Shown here: positions 43,381-56,514 of the stretch, in pieces | Position numbering within the stretch: the first letter of the stretch is position 1 | How the letters are laid out: each line of letters begins with the position of its first letter | DNA from: Amblyomma americanum | Taxonomy: Eukaryota > Arthropoda > Arachnida > Ixodida > Ixodidae | Reading direction: 5' to 3' | DNA: 64,000 nt | NCBI RefSeq assembly: GCF_052857255.1 | Contig: NC_135500.1 | Span: 159,395,189-159,459,188, forward strand | Program-made: the position numbers and the translations under genes | Notes under the pieces: generated by a model | The model's database searches: none | Told to the model about the DNA's origin: nothing | Seen by the model: the letters and a program-made list of their open reading frames with translations, nothing else

Positions 43381-43645
43381 TCCTGTCGAACCCGACCGCG
43401 GCGGCTGCGTTTTTATGGAGGAAAAACGCTAAGGCGCCAGTGTGCTGTGCGATGTCAGTGCACGTTAAAGATCCCCAGGTGGTAGAAATTATTCCGGAGC
43501 CCTCCACTACGGCACCTCTTTCTTCCTTTCTTCTTTCACTCCCTCTCTTATCCCTTCCCTTACGGCGCGGTTCAGGTGTCCAACGATATATGAGACAGAT
43601 ACTGCGCCATTTCCTTTCCCCCAAAAAACCAATTATTATTATTAG
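43381..43645 (+). mobile_element. tRNA-derived SINE, family A (Ruka-like), 5'-truncated
   Basis: Starts at the B box (gtcgaacccgaccgcggc), contains gatgtcagtgcacgttaaag, then ccctccactacggcacctct, and ends ccatttcctttcccccaaaa with an (ATT)n tail. It looks well preserved. The A-box part is missing, so Pol III transcription is not expected. Two long ORFs (43347-43760 + and 43328-43741 -) run through it and are not genes. Confidence 0.88.
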
Positions 43646-44214
43646 AATCCTCAGCAAGCGGGTTGTCGAATATTTTTGTCCACATCTGGCAGAGCGTTTA
43701 TATCTGTGGACCAGTTTTCCTAAGGAGGGTAGGATGTCCACAACTGAAAGAGCAGTTTAAATGCGTGCGAAACCTGAAAAGTCATGCGTAAATCAACTGA
43801 AATCCCACGTTGCAAAATCAATGCATCAAATCGTTTTTGGCCTGGACACCTCAGCTTTTTTAGGTTGCCCTTCTAAGGCTCCAGTAGGCATCTTTTTCGT
43901 TTGCTTCTCTTTCAAGCCTGGACACTTTGAGTGCCTTAAATTATTTATTTACGACGAGGTGAGTTGAGACATTGAAATCAGTGCCTTCCCCAAGGTAGAC
44001 AAACGAGGACTGGGCAAAAATTTCATAAATACTCGTCTGCAATGAAGCAATTTTTTTCAGTTGTAATCTTGGTATAATCTCTAGAAACAACAGAGATTAT
44101 TAAAATTCACCGTTAGTGCCTGAAGGAGTGATACTATGGCTTTTAAAGCACAATAATGCTTTCTATTCAACTAATTTCTTTTTATGATTGGATCTATCAC
44201 CTTTGTTTGTGTTC
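43646..44214. other. Unassigned AT-rich DNA
   Basis: One 68-codon ORF, no motif. Confidence 0.5.
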
Positions 44215-44723
44215 TTATGCACAATCTCCCGCCTCTAAGGACACACCTGATTCATAACTTGCGAGTAGTGAGTAGCAAAAAGAGACGAGTGTTAGAAGCG
44301 TTTGAAGAAGCAGTGTAATCAAATTTGAGCTATAATCGAGGCGAGAATTGTTTCCATAAGCAAAGTAGAATGCAGTCAATAAGGAATCTGCTGAGAAGTC
44401 GTTAACGAGGCCTTCTGTTGTGTCCGCTAGCATTGGTCTTCTGAACGCACTGAATTCAATATACCTCGCTTTAGGCTACGGGTTATAGCTGGTGCGTTAT
44501 TGATAGCGGGTGACCGTTGTATAAAACCGGTCTCTACAGCAACCTCGGCGATTGAGGTGTTTTCAGGAATTGCCATATACGGAAGCGGTAGGCCGACTGG
44601 AAAAATTGCTGGTTTAGGAACTGCAGTTTCAGGTGTCGGTTCTGTACAAAATTTCTCTGCATGTGGATATGCCTGTGTATGCGAACATATGCGAGTATTA
44701 CACATTCGACTTAGTGAACGCAA
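44215..44723 (-). CDS. Candidate host coding stretch (two adjoining frames), unconfirmed
   Basis: On the minus strand a plausible acceptor (aaattttgtacag, near 44650) opens into a frame reading EPTPETAVPKPAIFPVGLPL and then PENTSIAEVAVETGFIQRSP, ending at a TAG near 44427. A possible donor (agcgag|gtatat) falls near 44465. A second frame starts at an ATG overlapping that stop (44433 down to 44215) and has a hydrophobic stretch (LITLLLQTLLTLVSFCYSLL). The composition is protein-like but I recognise neither part, and the plus strand is also open (44500-44823). Treat as a weak gene candidate. Confidence 0.22.
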
Positions 44724-46056
44724 ATTATGTTATCGCCTGACTGACCTACTGATTATAACATATCCTGAATCCGTTTTTAACAACACTGCAAACCAACTAG
44801 AACTAGCACGAACCTTGACATGATATGTTGTACAACCCACTATTAATTACCACTGAGAGACTAATACAGCTTTAAGAGACGCAAGAAATTCCACAGGGAG
44901 ATTTTCTTAAATTGTATGTAAGAAACGTAAGTAGAATAAAAATGGACTCGGCTCATTTCAAATACTTACCCCATCCACTGGCAATAAATCGAACTCTTCT
45001 TTTCAAGCAAAATTAGAAGTCCTGCAATGTTTTTTTCAATGTAGGAGTAATGTATTAAATGTTTCATTACTGTAGTAACTTTCCCGCGTTCGGGGAGACC
45101 GCACTTATACACACACTTATAGCACTTATACAACATATACACACAGGAATAATAAAAATTACATTAAAATGAACCAGCAGATGCGTACCTGTGACTACAA
45201 ATATATGTGTGTTGTGGTTAACTTCACTGTGAGGAAAGGTTTCCTATCACACAATATTTAAAAAAGAGCACCAGTGATCAGGATTCTAAACCCAATACTT
45301 CGATAAAAGTGGCTTTCTGTCGCTCATTTGAAAGTGTTTCTTGAATATACAGTTATTACGCAACATGGCTTCCACTGGCAATATATTTTCAGTGATAGAA
45401 GTTTCTGTTGGGTCATATTAAGACTATATTAATTTCCCATGTTACTTTGAAGGATTATTGACTTTTTTTCAAATCACATAAAAGCGCGACCGATAAAAAA
45501 CGGTATATTTCTATGACGGTGTTTTTTATTGACAGAACTGAACTAGAGTACTTCATTCCGGGATGGATTCTGTTCAGTGGTCCGTTACGTTCGAAAATGA
45601 TCAGTATAATGAATGGCTAATAGGCCCCTCTGAAGCTCTCAGCTTGAACTTCTTCAACGTGCCCGCCAAGTGCTCTTTCTTGGCTAGGAAATTAAGATAT
45701 TAATAAGAATACTTAAGAAAGACCTCAATTCTCCGCTTCTCCACTTAGCTCACCTACGACTTCTTCCGTTGGTGTAGGAGAGCAGGCATGAAATATGAGA
45801 ATAACTTTATATAAAAAGGTAGGTTTATAAATAAGACGCCACTCAGCTAATACATCCTGAGGCGGCTTTTACAGTTTGATAAAAGCTTGCGTGTTCTTGA
45901 AAATTAATGATTTGACACAGAACTCCGTCGATTCATTGCTCGTTCACTGCAAGGAACTCTCTGTGAAATTAACACATGTTCCTGATGTGAAAAGAATAAA
46001 ACGGACGAGCACTGCAATCCCCGCAAGAGCTGGCACATTGAATTTTTTCTTCAGAT
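44724..46056. other. Unassigned AT-rich DNA
   Basis: No ORF of note until 45876-46112 (+), which is unrecognised. A short acttataca-type tandem lies near 45104-45140. Confidence 0.5.
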
Positions 46057-46552
46057 TCAAATACTGTAATCTCGAACGCATGCGAGTTCTTTTTTTAACT
46101 CGGTTGATGTGAAATAAGAATTGAGATCTAAAAAAGAAGGAAGTGCAACCTCATCTTGAAATATGAAGCCTACCCAGTTATTCATGCAGAGAGAGAGTTT
46201 GTGGTAAGCACCTTTGATAGAACGAGGACTCTGAGCTTTGTAATCCAGATGGGCGTTTCTGTGCAAGAAATTGAGAACATAATGCGCAAATCGGGAAGGG
46301 CTATTGAATAAAAGGTTAAACATATTTCCTCTTCCCTCAAACTGTAACACCTGGATTGTGTCCAAGAAGCCATAATGACGTGCAGTATTTCCTCAATATA
46401 AATTTAACCGCATGTCTAATGACGCAATTGAGCCATTTGATACGCTGCAGGCACCCAAAATGCAAAAAAATAGGCCAATGTACAGTTCCTAATGACATGT
46501 AATTTGGAGAGGTAATTATTTGGCACCGATACCTCTGTCTACAGCAATTCAT
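46057..46552 (-). other. Overlapping minus-strand ORFs, unrecognised
   Basis: Three overlapping frames: 46057-46365 (102 codons), 46182-46373 and 46337-46552. The first has a protein-like mix (MDTIQVLQFEGRGNMFNLLF...) but no motif I can name and no good flanking splice sites were identified. Confidence 0.2.
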
Positions 46553-49500
46553 TATATTTTTATTTATCCTATTTGGAATGTCGCTCTGTCATGGGATCGT
46601 TGACTTTGCTTTCCTGACTTGCATCAACTGTGGTTTAAAAAAAGTTCAAGCTTTTGTTGGTTCCGCTCCATTTGTGCTCACCGACTTATTTATTGCACTG
46701 CAAAAGAAGTACAATGGAATTATACATAGACTTATTGTGTTGTTCTTGGATTGGAGGTTGTCATCGTCTTGGAACAGCTGTTGAGAGGCATGGTACGCTG
46801 CAGCGAACTAGTAAATATGACTGTGCTGTTCAAGGGATACATATTAAAAACCTTAAAGGTTGGTGACATAAACTTTCCTACGGCAACTCGCATAGATTCC
46901 TAGCAAGGAAAAGCACGCAGAACTATACTAAAATGGGATCTTAAAATCTCTGTGATAGAGGCCTTTACCTCATGCTTATCCCTAATCAGTGCTCTTATAT
47001 AAAGTTCAATGAGTTTAAGTAGAGTTGAAACAGTTAGAGGGCATATGTAGTAGTATCTGAAAAGTTGTTATGATAAACGATTAGCCGAAGTAACAGTTTC
47101 TTCTGGCTGCGCAAGCAATAAGGCGGTATTTTCGTATCACCAAGTAATTTTTGCAGACGTATGTGTTACTCTAGATATTAGTTAACTACTTTATTTGCTA
47201 CGAATTACACTCTATGTGAAGTTTTGTGGCCTGAAAATCTTAACTTTACATGTATTAAGAGAAACAACGAAGCAATACCAGAAACGGTAATTATTTCCTG
47301 TCTCTAATAAAGCCCTATGTTGCACACAGAATATTCCACGCTCGAACAATTTCTGCTTTCTCTTTTGATTTGCTGCTTGATCCTGACTGCTCTGCAGGAC
47401 CGACAGCCGCACCTCCAAGAATATCAACTATTCTGAAATTTTCGAGCGAGGATCATCCGGATCGCCGTTCATTTCTCGAATCGCATACATGACTGTGCGT
47501 TTTAAAGTCTGCAGATAAAACCTGTCCTCATGCACCGCCCTCGCCTGGTGTTTTTAAACGGATATGATGCACTCCAACCTGCATTTGTAATCCATGCTTG
47601 TCGATCAATGACCTCAGGCCAGGAATACAGCTTGCCTATAGATATTGACAGAATGTCAAGGGCGTGCAGAATGGGATCTTTACAGTCGGGACTGTCTTAC
47701 ACACTTCCATACCTGATGAAAATCTGGAAATCAGGCTGAATTTCGCATTGAATTTTTGCGGTCAGAGCTTGGATAGCACAAATTTTTCACCATTCAGTCT
47801 GGTTCTTTTCACTGAAACTCATTGTTTTCTTTTTTCATTGCTATTGCCTCATGATTATGATGATTACCGGAACTTGATGGACAGATTGGGCAGTACTGTT
47901 TGTTAGCCATCTATGGTAGGAAAATTCAATTGCTTAGGTTTTAATTGATTTTGCATTTGCCCTATTCTGTAGGTTGACTGTCAAGATAACTGCAGCCGTG
48001 AAGCGACTGAAATCCAGGAGAAAAATCTAGAGGCTAAGTTTGTCGACGAAGGATAGAAATAAGAATGAAAGAGCCAAAAAATTGAAACTGTAATTATTAT
48101 GAAGTCGAGTCAACAGGTACTGTCATACACAAAGTACCATGGAAGGGTGTAACGCCGAAAAAATTTTCTCGTGCCTTTGTGCAACCGAGTGTTTGAACTG
48201 CTGAGGTAAACAGAACCTCGAAAGTGCTACCTGCGTGGCATTTCGAATTGAACGACTTCGTGTTTTGATGTTTGAGGAGATAAATTTACGAGCCTATTCA
48301 ATACAAGATAAACACAAAAACCGCAGTGGTGGTAAGAGCTCAGGAATAGGTCGTCGGAATGCTTCAAGAAGGTTACAATAACACCCTTCTTTTGCTAGTT
48401 CAGTACTTATAAAGCTAATTCCTGCACGCTTGTCTGCAATCTTCGTGCGACGTTAATCTTCTTTACGGTTAACGTTCTCGCAACAATATCAAGACACCGG
48501 AAGTTACTGGCTGTTATTCGTTGGTTGAACGTTATCTTGTCCATTGAAAGCACTTCTTAAACATGGTAGGCTTTGCTTTAAGGAGGACGCGGCCTTCCGA
48601 ACACTCGAATATCTGTTTTAAGTTGTCTCAAACACTCGAAATACCTTAGTTTCAGGTTTTCGTCACGTGACTGCTCGGGTCGCCACTGGTATGTTTAGCG
48701 TTGGACTCCATCAAACGGCCGAGTTTACGCTACATCTTATGGCACGGCGTCTGTTTTCGCGGTCGGTTAGCTACGCTTGCTCGTCTCGGGTTATATTGTT
48801 TTGGGTTTGCATTTTGACTAAAAACTTGGGCGATCGAGGCTGCTTCTGTAACCAGCATACAGAGGCGCATTACTGCTGCAACCTCACACGGAATTCAAAA
48901 ATATCAGTAATGATACAATGACATCCTTGCCGGCTTCTTCCAGTAGATTTGTGGTGGAGGCTGTAATATACATGTACCGAGTGCTTCAGGCTCCACTGGT
49001 AGTAGGCATGTGGAATGTGGCTTGAGCGGCGATGGAAGCCACGCAGTGGTCATCATAGAAGTGCAGGCGAGTTCTTTAGGTGTCGTTGCTACCATGCAAG
49101 AATCTACTATCAGCAGCTGAAAAGTATGCCTTGCTGAGAAAGGAGTTATCAAAAGCGCACCAGGCGAAAGGGCAGATAGCCAAGCAAGGCTGCTTTCAAA
49201 ACGGCAGCCAGGGCAACAATGCGCCCTCTGGAGAAGTAAGAAGTAAACCTTGTGCTCAGCTCTGAATGTTTATCTCAAAACAGATTATTTGGGCTGTGGC
49301 TCACATCGTGGAAGTGATTTTTCGCGAAAGTTTTTTTTTTTGTTATGACATCGTTTGTTTGATGCACCCACTTACATCAAGTGCCCTAATCCTCCCATTT
49401 CTTTAGGTTCATGAACTGCGAACTGGTACGATGTATTGCTCGCACTCTGCAACTGTCTATGGACAGTACTCCACAAAGAATGAGAACCAAAAATTTTGTG

Positions 49501-50649
49501 CTGAAGGAAAACGTAAAACTAGACGGCAGTTAAGCTCCGCCTATAATGGTATTACGCGAAAGCGGTTCTTCTTGCCCCCGCCGACCCGTTGTCCTCTTTC
49601 ACAATCACAATCATTATGTGAAACCATGCAGGGGATAGTAAGAGCACACTCTCGCAGTGTGCACTGAATATCGTCGTCCTCATCAAACGCGACATACTGA
49701 ACTTTATACAAACTCGGTCCTGTCAAAACTCAGAAGAGGCTTGCAGGTCTCGGCCCGGCAAATTTACCGAGCCAAAAGTAAAGGCAATAAAAATCTCGGC
49801 CTAGTGCACAAGCTGAGCCACAAAGTTTATAAAATACGCTGTAGAAATATCATGTCTCCTGCATCAATAGATATTAAAACTTGTCAGAGATGCGAGTATT
49901 TCTACTAAAAATAATAATACTAATAGTAATAAACGCTATTTGTTAGCTAAGAGAACAAAAACTGAGCTACTGGGTGCACCGATCTTGGTTTCTATTTTGC
50001 TTGTTTTTTTGTGCTCGCAACTTCTGGCGCGCAAAACTGCACCGTTTCGTGGATCTACCAGCCAACTATACGATTATCGCGTGAACCATCCTCAGATACT
50101 TTGCAGTGCGCTTTTGCAGAAAGAAGAGGCGAGAAAATGGGCATAAAAAAAGAAGACAAGCACCATCAAACATTCACTCAGCTTACATTTCGCACCCGGC
50201 ACCGTAGACAACGCTTCTGATGGCGAAAGGAGGTGGCGAAGCATGACCAGGCAGTACACCGCAAAGACAAGAAATGCTATCAGTCTGGCCACGTACGCTC
50301 AAGCAGCCAATCACGAAACCACGGGTCACCACTGGATGTCGGGCGCATTGTTCAGAGCGGGTGGGAGCACACAGGCCGGCAGTTCTAGACACGTGTTTTG
50401 CCCTCTGCACATATAAATGTACTAGTCATTTTTAATAATATTTACTGCTCTCAAGAGCACAAGAGAATAACAGAGGGGAGAGGTGCATATTGCTGAGTAA
50501 GAACAATCAAAACGCAAGAAGCCTAAACTACAATAAAAGGCAGTGCAGGACGCCAGACACATGCGTCATAATCATTGTCACTGACTTACAATGTTTCGAA
50601 CTCTGCAGGACGTGACGACTGCCACTATAGCATAAATTCTCACCAAGAT
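46553..50649. other. Unassigned AT-rich DNA
   Basis: About 4 kb with only short ORFs (at most 84 codons) and no clear repeat, apart from a possible sliver of family D near 49655-49690 (gtgcactgaatatcgtcgtc). Confidence 0.5.
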
Positions 50650-50662
50650 AAACTTGACATGC
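50650..50662. repeat. Target-site duplication (left) of the 50.7 kb SINE
   Basis: aaacttgacatgc; 12 of 13 bases match 50912-50924. Confidence 0.65.
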
Positions 50663-50911
50663 CATAACAACTCAGTCGCCGCGGTGAATCAGTGGTTATG
50701 GGTCTCGACTGCTGTCCCGAAAGACACGAGTTCGATCCCAGCCGCGGCGCTCAAATTTCGATGCAGGCAAAATTGTAGAGGCGCGTGCTGTGCGATGACA
50801 GTGCATGTCAAAGAAAACCAGGAAGTCGAAATTTCCGGAGCCTTTTTCTACGACAACCATCATAGCCTGAGTCGCCCTGGGACGTTAAACTCAAGTAAAT
50901 CAAACCAAAGT
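50663..50911 (+). mobile_element. tRNA-derived SINE, family B, with imperfect target-site duplication
   Basis: A tRNA-like head with an A box (gtgaatcagtggttat) and a B box (gagttcgatccc) is followed by atgcaggcaaaa, gatgacagtgcatgtcaaag, and a 3' end (cctgagtcgccctgggacgt, taaac). A 13-base direct repeat with one mismatch flanks it: aaacttgacatgc (50650-50662) and aaacatgacatgc (50912-50924). The family is shared with 26951-27171 and the 43.2 kb fragment. Confidence 0.82.
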
Positions 50912-50924
50912 AAACATGACATGC
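50912..50924. repeat. Target-site duplication (right) of the 50.7 kb SINE
   Basis: aaacatgacatgc; one mismatch to the left copy. Confidence 0.65.
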
Positions 50925-53595
50925 GATCGCACTCACAAGCCTCCATTGTGTGGTGCGAATTCAATGGAGCCCTGGACACGCCTTTAGCCGTGAAAATGAG
51001 CGTACTCATGCGCTAGCGTGAGGCTAACACGGCCGAACACCGTTGGAGTACCAGTCTGACCTAGACGTAGACTACCACACACTACAGGCATGGGATTACG
51101 TGGAAACACTAGCTCACTGCTGTGACGCTCGCAGCAATCTCTTGCAACCCTTATCTCTCAGAAGGTAGTATGGGCGAGATTAGCGCAGATTTAAGACGCA
51201 TGTTTTCCCCAATCTCTATTTATTCTCTTCATCTCGCCCCTACCAGTGCCCCAGCAGCTGACTGCATGCAACGGAACGCCGGCCTTCTACTGCCAACTCC
51301 GGGAATGCCGTAAACACAAAGGAGCTAACATCAGACCCAACTCAAACCAAGCTGTTCGTGAAGCAGCGCTCACAGGTGATAACAAAAGACCAGCGCAGAC
51401 TTGTCAACCGTACAGAGCCAATAGCGATCCCCAGTGATAATCAGCAATGGGATTCCAACCAAAATGCAGAAACGTTACTGTTTCTTTCAAATGGATGCTT
51501 AATCTATCTCGCTCTCTCGCTATGAGGGCAGATAAAAGAAGAAATGTTTTGCTTGAAGAAGTCTAGTCACGACCATTCATCCGTCAGGAAAGGTGCGAAA
51601 AAAGTGCGAAAGGATATCCCGACAGCCATGTATCGATTCGGTGAGCCGAATATGCTGCGTCACCATCTCTTGTTCCGTAGAGGCTTTGCACATGCCCAAA
51701 TGGGAATTCATAAGCTAACTTCGTTTAGTGCGCGGGTTTTAGCTAGGCAGGAGCGACGGATCGGGAAAGCACTCACTCTAATCGCCTGGCCAACTCATTA
51801 CGAAAGGAGATTATTCAAAGCGTCGGCCCCATTGTCATCCACAATGCCTTGAGGAAAACAAAGGAACCCGGATGGGCGCCCTGATTCGCTGCGAGAGAAG
51901 TTCGAGCAGTTCCGAGCGGCAAAGGATGGGACCTGAATAGGGATGCCACTAAGCGTATCAAAACAGTACAAGTGCATGCCTGGAAGAGGCGGAGCACCGT
52001 GACTGAATTCCTCCTCTCGCCCTTGGAGCAATTTGAGTGAAGACCTCTGTTAAGTTATAGCTCCTGTTTATTCACACGCTGAACACGCTGCAAGCTGAGA
52101 AGGCATGACTGCTTTGAGCGAAGGGATTGTTTTGAGGAAAAAAATTTGCACCCTCATTCAATTTTTGTTCATATATAGAAAAATGTTCGCATTTAGTTGG
52201 CATTTCCTCACCGGCCCTTGCTCAAAAACGTTTTCATTCGATGGTACCGGTATTCCCAATCAACTTTGCTGCTTCGCTGACAATAAATTGTTTATTCATG
52301 CTGGAAAAAAGCATTTATAACTGGATGAATCAAGATTGGCAAACTCATAAAGATCAAATGCCTTTCCTCCAAACGCTTACAATTCAATGCCAGGTGTAGG
52401 GACAAGAAAAATGTTTGTTTTTAGGGTCCCTAGACAATGATTTTGTAGTTATGCTCGCCAGTAACTAAGAAACATCTGTAGAGAAACTTTTTTAACTGGA
52501 GTGTTACGTTTTGTCTTGCCACACATATTATACGTAATTTATTATTTTCAAATTGGCCGACAGGATGTTGGGGAAGCCACGTTATTTGAAATACTTAATT
52601 GCTCTTTTTTGCGACGTAGCTATTGTACTTTTACGCATTAGGGAGAGGTTTTTTCCCCCGTGAAAATGCTAGACTTGTAAAAGTAATCCAAAATACTTTC
52701 TGTTTCATCTCGCAAAGTTAAAATTGATAACCGACGATCGCTGTAGCGAAAACTTTGTAATTGTTTTGAAAAAAAAAATCGCTCTTCAAAGTGCACCGAA
52801 ATGACAGGACATCGCTCTTTATAAACTTCGCCTACATATAACTGTGAAAGCCGCTGCTATGGTCGAACTCATATGTCACGCTCAACGGAAGTACGCCCTC
52901 GAGAAATGGGGTGGAAGAAGGGTTTGAGGGGGAAGGAGGAGCATGGTCGTGTTCTATTTGTGGCACCAACAGGCAATAGTGCATAAGGCCTAGAATAGAA
53001 TATTGTCACTGGGCGGATACTGAAAGATTTATTCTATCATACTTCATCGATAAAGTGTGTGCTAATATGTTAAAGTGTGTTGAAATTCCTCCTTTGAAAG
53101 ACTACATCGCCCAGTCAAGAGGACGAATTGAATATTCTCAAAACACATTGGAACCAACTTGAAGTATTTCAAATTAGCCATATTGCAAATTGTTTCAAAA
53201 TGGGATTTGCCAGTTCTTAGCGTTTTTTGGCATGATAAGGGAACCTTTCAGATGTGATGGTTGGTGCGGAGAAGGGTGAGGAGGGGGGTTGCGAGTATCA
53301 ACGTTACTCGTTTTTGAAGTCTGTTGAAACAATAATTTTGTTTTCATGGATGTTGAATTCTCCTGCATGAAGCATGGACCGCGGCCTGAAATGCTAGTAA
53401 TATATTTGTGAGGTATGAAGCGACTCTAAGAACAGTTGTTGCGGAGGGATCAAAATAAGATATTGCGAATACGCCACTATCCATTTCCACTTCATGCAAC
53501 TTTCACACAAGATGGGAGTCATTTACGAACACGTCCAGCCACATGGCATGCACACCATCACCGAGAAATATGAATATAATGACTGTACGGTTCTC
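50925..53595. other. Unassigned DNA
   Basis: ORFs at 51544-51852 (+) and 51798-52031 (-) are protein-like in composition but unrecognised. From 52321 to 53593 there is no ORF of 60 codons. Confidence 0.5.
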
Positions 53596-54960
53596 ATGTT
53601 GTCTTCGAGTTACGCCAGTATACTATTACCATTTGAACCATAGTTCCATGTAAAGACCCCATCAGTATTTTTGGAAGACAACGAGCGAAGAAGAGGCCGA
53701 AACATCGCCGTGGTGTACTAAGGACGGTGCAATGATTGCTGCGATTAAGATTGGATCTCTTTCTGCAACTATCGTCAAGCACATTCAAACAGCGGTGTTC
53801 AAGTGGGGTTTCTCCAATGTCGAATACCTGTCGGCCTGACATCTATCCATGTGCTGTTTTCCTGTTTAGAAATGGAAACGCCCATCAGTGTTGTCCAAAC
53901 GCAGCCCTTTGATGTCGGTTGTTTGAATAAGGACGACGTAAATTTACTCTGTCAGGAAATTCTTGGCGATTTCGCATACGCCTTCTTTATGCAGTCAGCA
54001 ATCCCACTTCAATGTGGCACTGGCGCTAGGTTGCACGAAGAAAACTGTGACCTTCAGAAGAATTTTTTCCTCCTGCAACGGAAACGGCTCAGAGCTCATG
54101 AATCAAGATGTAATCGCATTTGTTTGCTGCTCTTTCACTTTCATGCCAGTGACACATACTACCCCGCCGGAAAAGATTTCTAACAAACGATCGGGTACTG
54201 CGCGTGCATCTTGTTGAGTACACAGTGACAATCCGACTGCCATGCTGTGAATCCATAGTAGAAGTTGACTACGAGCGCGATCACGTGTTACTTTAGCGAG
54301 GCAAGGCACAATATTTTGAAGGTGTTTTTCGATGGCTATTTTGCGCATCTTCCGAATTTATTTCATCGCCCTTGTTGCTTCTTCGTGCTGCGGCAGTCAA
54401 TGACAGAATCCGCAACGTTCCATTTAGAGCAACACAAGGGCCAGTCGTTATTGCTCGCTACCTCGGGCTCGTCGTTACCCTTCGGGATCGCTCTTGTTGC
54501 TCCATGCCGTCTGAACAACGATTACCACCATGGTATCTTTTTACGCTAACATCAAAGCTATAAGCACAAAGGTGTCATTGTGTCTATCTTCGTCGTCGTC
54601 CTTGCGTACCGCTATTTGGTTGCGAATTGTTTTCAAAGCCAAGTTTTATATTTTGGGCCCCCTCAGTTTTGTACGGTGTTAAGAAGTTTCCGAGCGCGCA
54701 ATGCGGACAAAACACACGGATTGGTGTGGCGTACGCTGTGGTGAAACTCAGAGAGTGACATGGAGAGCAACGATACCCACACTCTGAAGCAGACGACCAC
54801 AAATTGATCCTGTGCAAAAAATTAATTTATTTCAGAAAGAATTTTATGATTTTTACACGCTTAGCGGTTGCACCGCTGTTGTAGTGGAGACGACGTCCCA
54901 CATCAAAGAAGATTTGAGAAAGTGCACGTTTTGGAGAAGCGCGCAGTGGCTACTTTGGAA
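53596..54960. other. Region of many overlapping short ORFs, no gene called
   Basis: Plus frames at 53803-54183 and 53963-54217, minus frames at 53594-53842 and 54103-54348, and others overlap. A good acceptor-like site (aatttactctgtcag) ends at about 53956, and the frame after it contains a Cys-bearing stretch (ALGCTKKTVTFRRIFSSCNG, then a CC pair). This is suggestive of a small secreted protein, but there is no signal peptide, no regular Cys spacing that I recognise, and the other frame is equally open. Confidence 0.2.
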
Positions 54961-54964
54961 ACAA

Positions 54965-55095
54965 TCAAATTAAATGTCCATGCTACGCAACCGCTCGTAA
55001 TTCGAATCCCAAGCCAGTAACCGTAGATGTTTCAGCTAACGACAACGTCATTTCTGGATTTTTTTTCTTGCACTTTAACTGCGAAAGCACTATTC
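54965..55095 (+). repeat. tRNA-like repeat fragment
   Basis: Contains a B-box-like block (taattcgaatcccaag, near 54997-55012) and later ttctggattttttttcttgc, an arrangement similar to the 40.65-40.85 kb repeat (B box, then a T8 run with tctt). Degenerate. Confidence 0.35.
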
Positions 55096-55164
55096 CGATT
55101 GGTAAACCCCTAGCACTTTCCTGCGATGCGTCGGGGTTTGTGGCATTTGAGATAAATTAATAAA

Positions 55165-55370
55165 ATACATAAAAAACATTCTCCCCATTGGGATTCTAAA
55201 CAGTAGCGGCGCGAGCAGGTCTGCTGCGCTGGCCAGTGCTCAATAGCACTAGGCTATCCCCGCAGCCGATCACAGATCGTGTTAAACTGCAGCCCATTCT
55301 AGGGCTGTGAATTGCACATCGTGGTCTTCATCAAATTCCATCTGCGGCGCAAAGACACAGACAGAGAATG
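55165..55370. repeat. Dispersed repeat family D, copy 2
   Basis: Aligns with 11425-11645: ataaaatacat lead, ctggccagtgctcaatagca, a gttaaactgcagcc block, and gaattgcacatcgtggtctt leading to catcaaattccatctgcgg. Confidence 0.5.
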
Positions 55371-56015
55371 ATCTGTCTTCATCTTCGTCTGAATCCTTCA
55401 AGCAGTTCTGCTTTCGCACTTTTATTGAATTTGGGCGAATATTCTCTGTCATCTTTTTCTGTCTATATATTAACCTTGAGCTGAAACTTCCGGTGCAGAG
55501 GAAATAGGGTATCCTGCGGGAGCCCAGAACACGGCTTGTCGCGTTTGTGAGTGTTTTGTGAGTCTAAGTTATATAGGTCTACTGGTCTTAAAGCAACAGC
55601 TGTTACTGGGAGCGCACACTGAGTCGGGGTATAACCGAATGCCGCTGTAGTTGTAATTGTTTTAGAAACCTGCAAGCCAAGACAAGCCAATCGAAAGATT
55701 TAGGCCAAAGCTAGAAAGAGAACAAAAGCACAAGTGCAAATACAGAAGTGAAGCGACAAGAGCGAAAATATTACGGACGATTTAGCGTGGTTTGGCTAAA
55801 TGCGCTGTTGGCGCGCTTGCACTTTGGTTTAGGTTTGAGGCTCGGTTTGGTTTACAAGATAATGTATGCTTCAGACAAAGATCGGTGAAATCGGGGAGTG
55901 CAGCTCTTTCTTGTTCTAGGGCACTAAAATTAGGAAGGGAAACTTAGGCGTAAGACGTGATGGCGTTAAAAGATTAATTCTCATATATGCGGGAATTGTT
56001 CATTCTCTAGTTAAC
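55371..56015. other. Unassigned DNA
   Basis: A 75-codon minus ORF (55463-55690), unrecognised. Confidence 0.5.
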
Positions 56016-56160
56016 TTTCATAGATCGCTGAGAGTTCTGCAAAACTCGTGGCATAGAGATGCAGCGGCTAAGTAATGCGCTAATGGCCTGCGATGGCTGG
56101 TGCTTTTCCCGAGCAACCCGTGTCGGCAGACAGTTGCGAAATCGGTGAGTGCGTGCCTTA
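56016..56160 (+). repeat. Dispersed repeat family E, partial copy
   Basis: Matches the left part of 3105-3345 in order: tagatcgctgagagt, gatgcagcggcta, a ctgcgatggctggtgct stretch, and gagcaacccgtg. The right part is lost. Confidence 0.5.
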
Positions 56161-56514
56161 GTGCTGGCGCATTAAAAAACAGGATTAAGAAAAGAAGAAT
56201 AAAGAGACGCGAGGAAAATGACTGTTCTCGATAAATGGCGTAACTAAACCGCAGTATAGCTTCGACAGTAATTTTTAACAAAGAAGATAGTATCCTTTCA
56301 GGCATATGTACAACTCGATAACGCTGGTCGGCTAAGCAGATTTCGATGTGAGCGAAATTCGGACACGTAAACGCGAGAATGCAGGCTGGACACAAAATTA
56401 AAGTGTTCTGCTATAAGTTCTTCAGAGGAAGGTGGAAGCAGTTCACGTAGTAATTTGCTGAGAGCGCGCTCCCTTTAGTGCTTCCTCCACACAACGAGAT
56501 TACCATAAAACGGC
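56161..56514. other. Unassigned DNA
   Basis: Covered by part of a 125-codon minus ORF (56018-56395) that reads through the repeat and shows no domain. Confidence 0.4.

Noticed and set aside
43328..43760. 137-codon ORFs on both strands
   Set aside because: Both run through the family A SINE at 43.4 kb.
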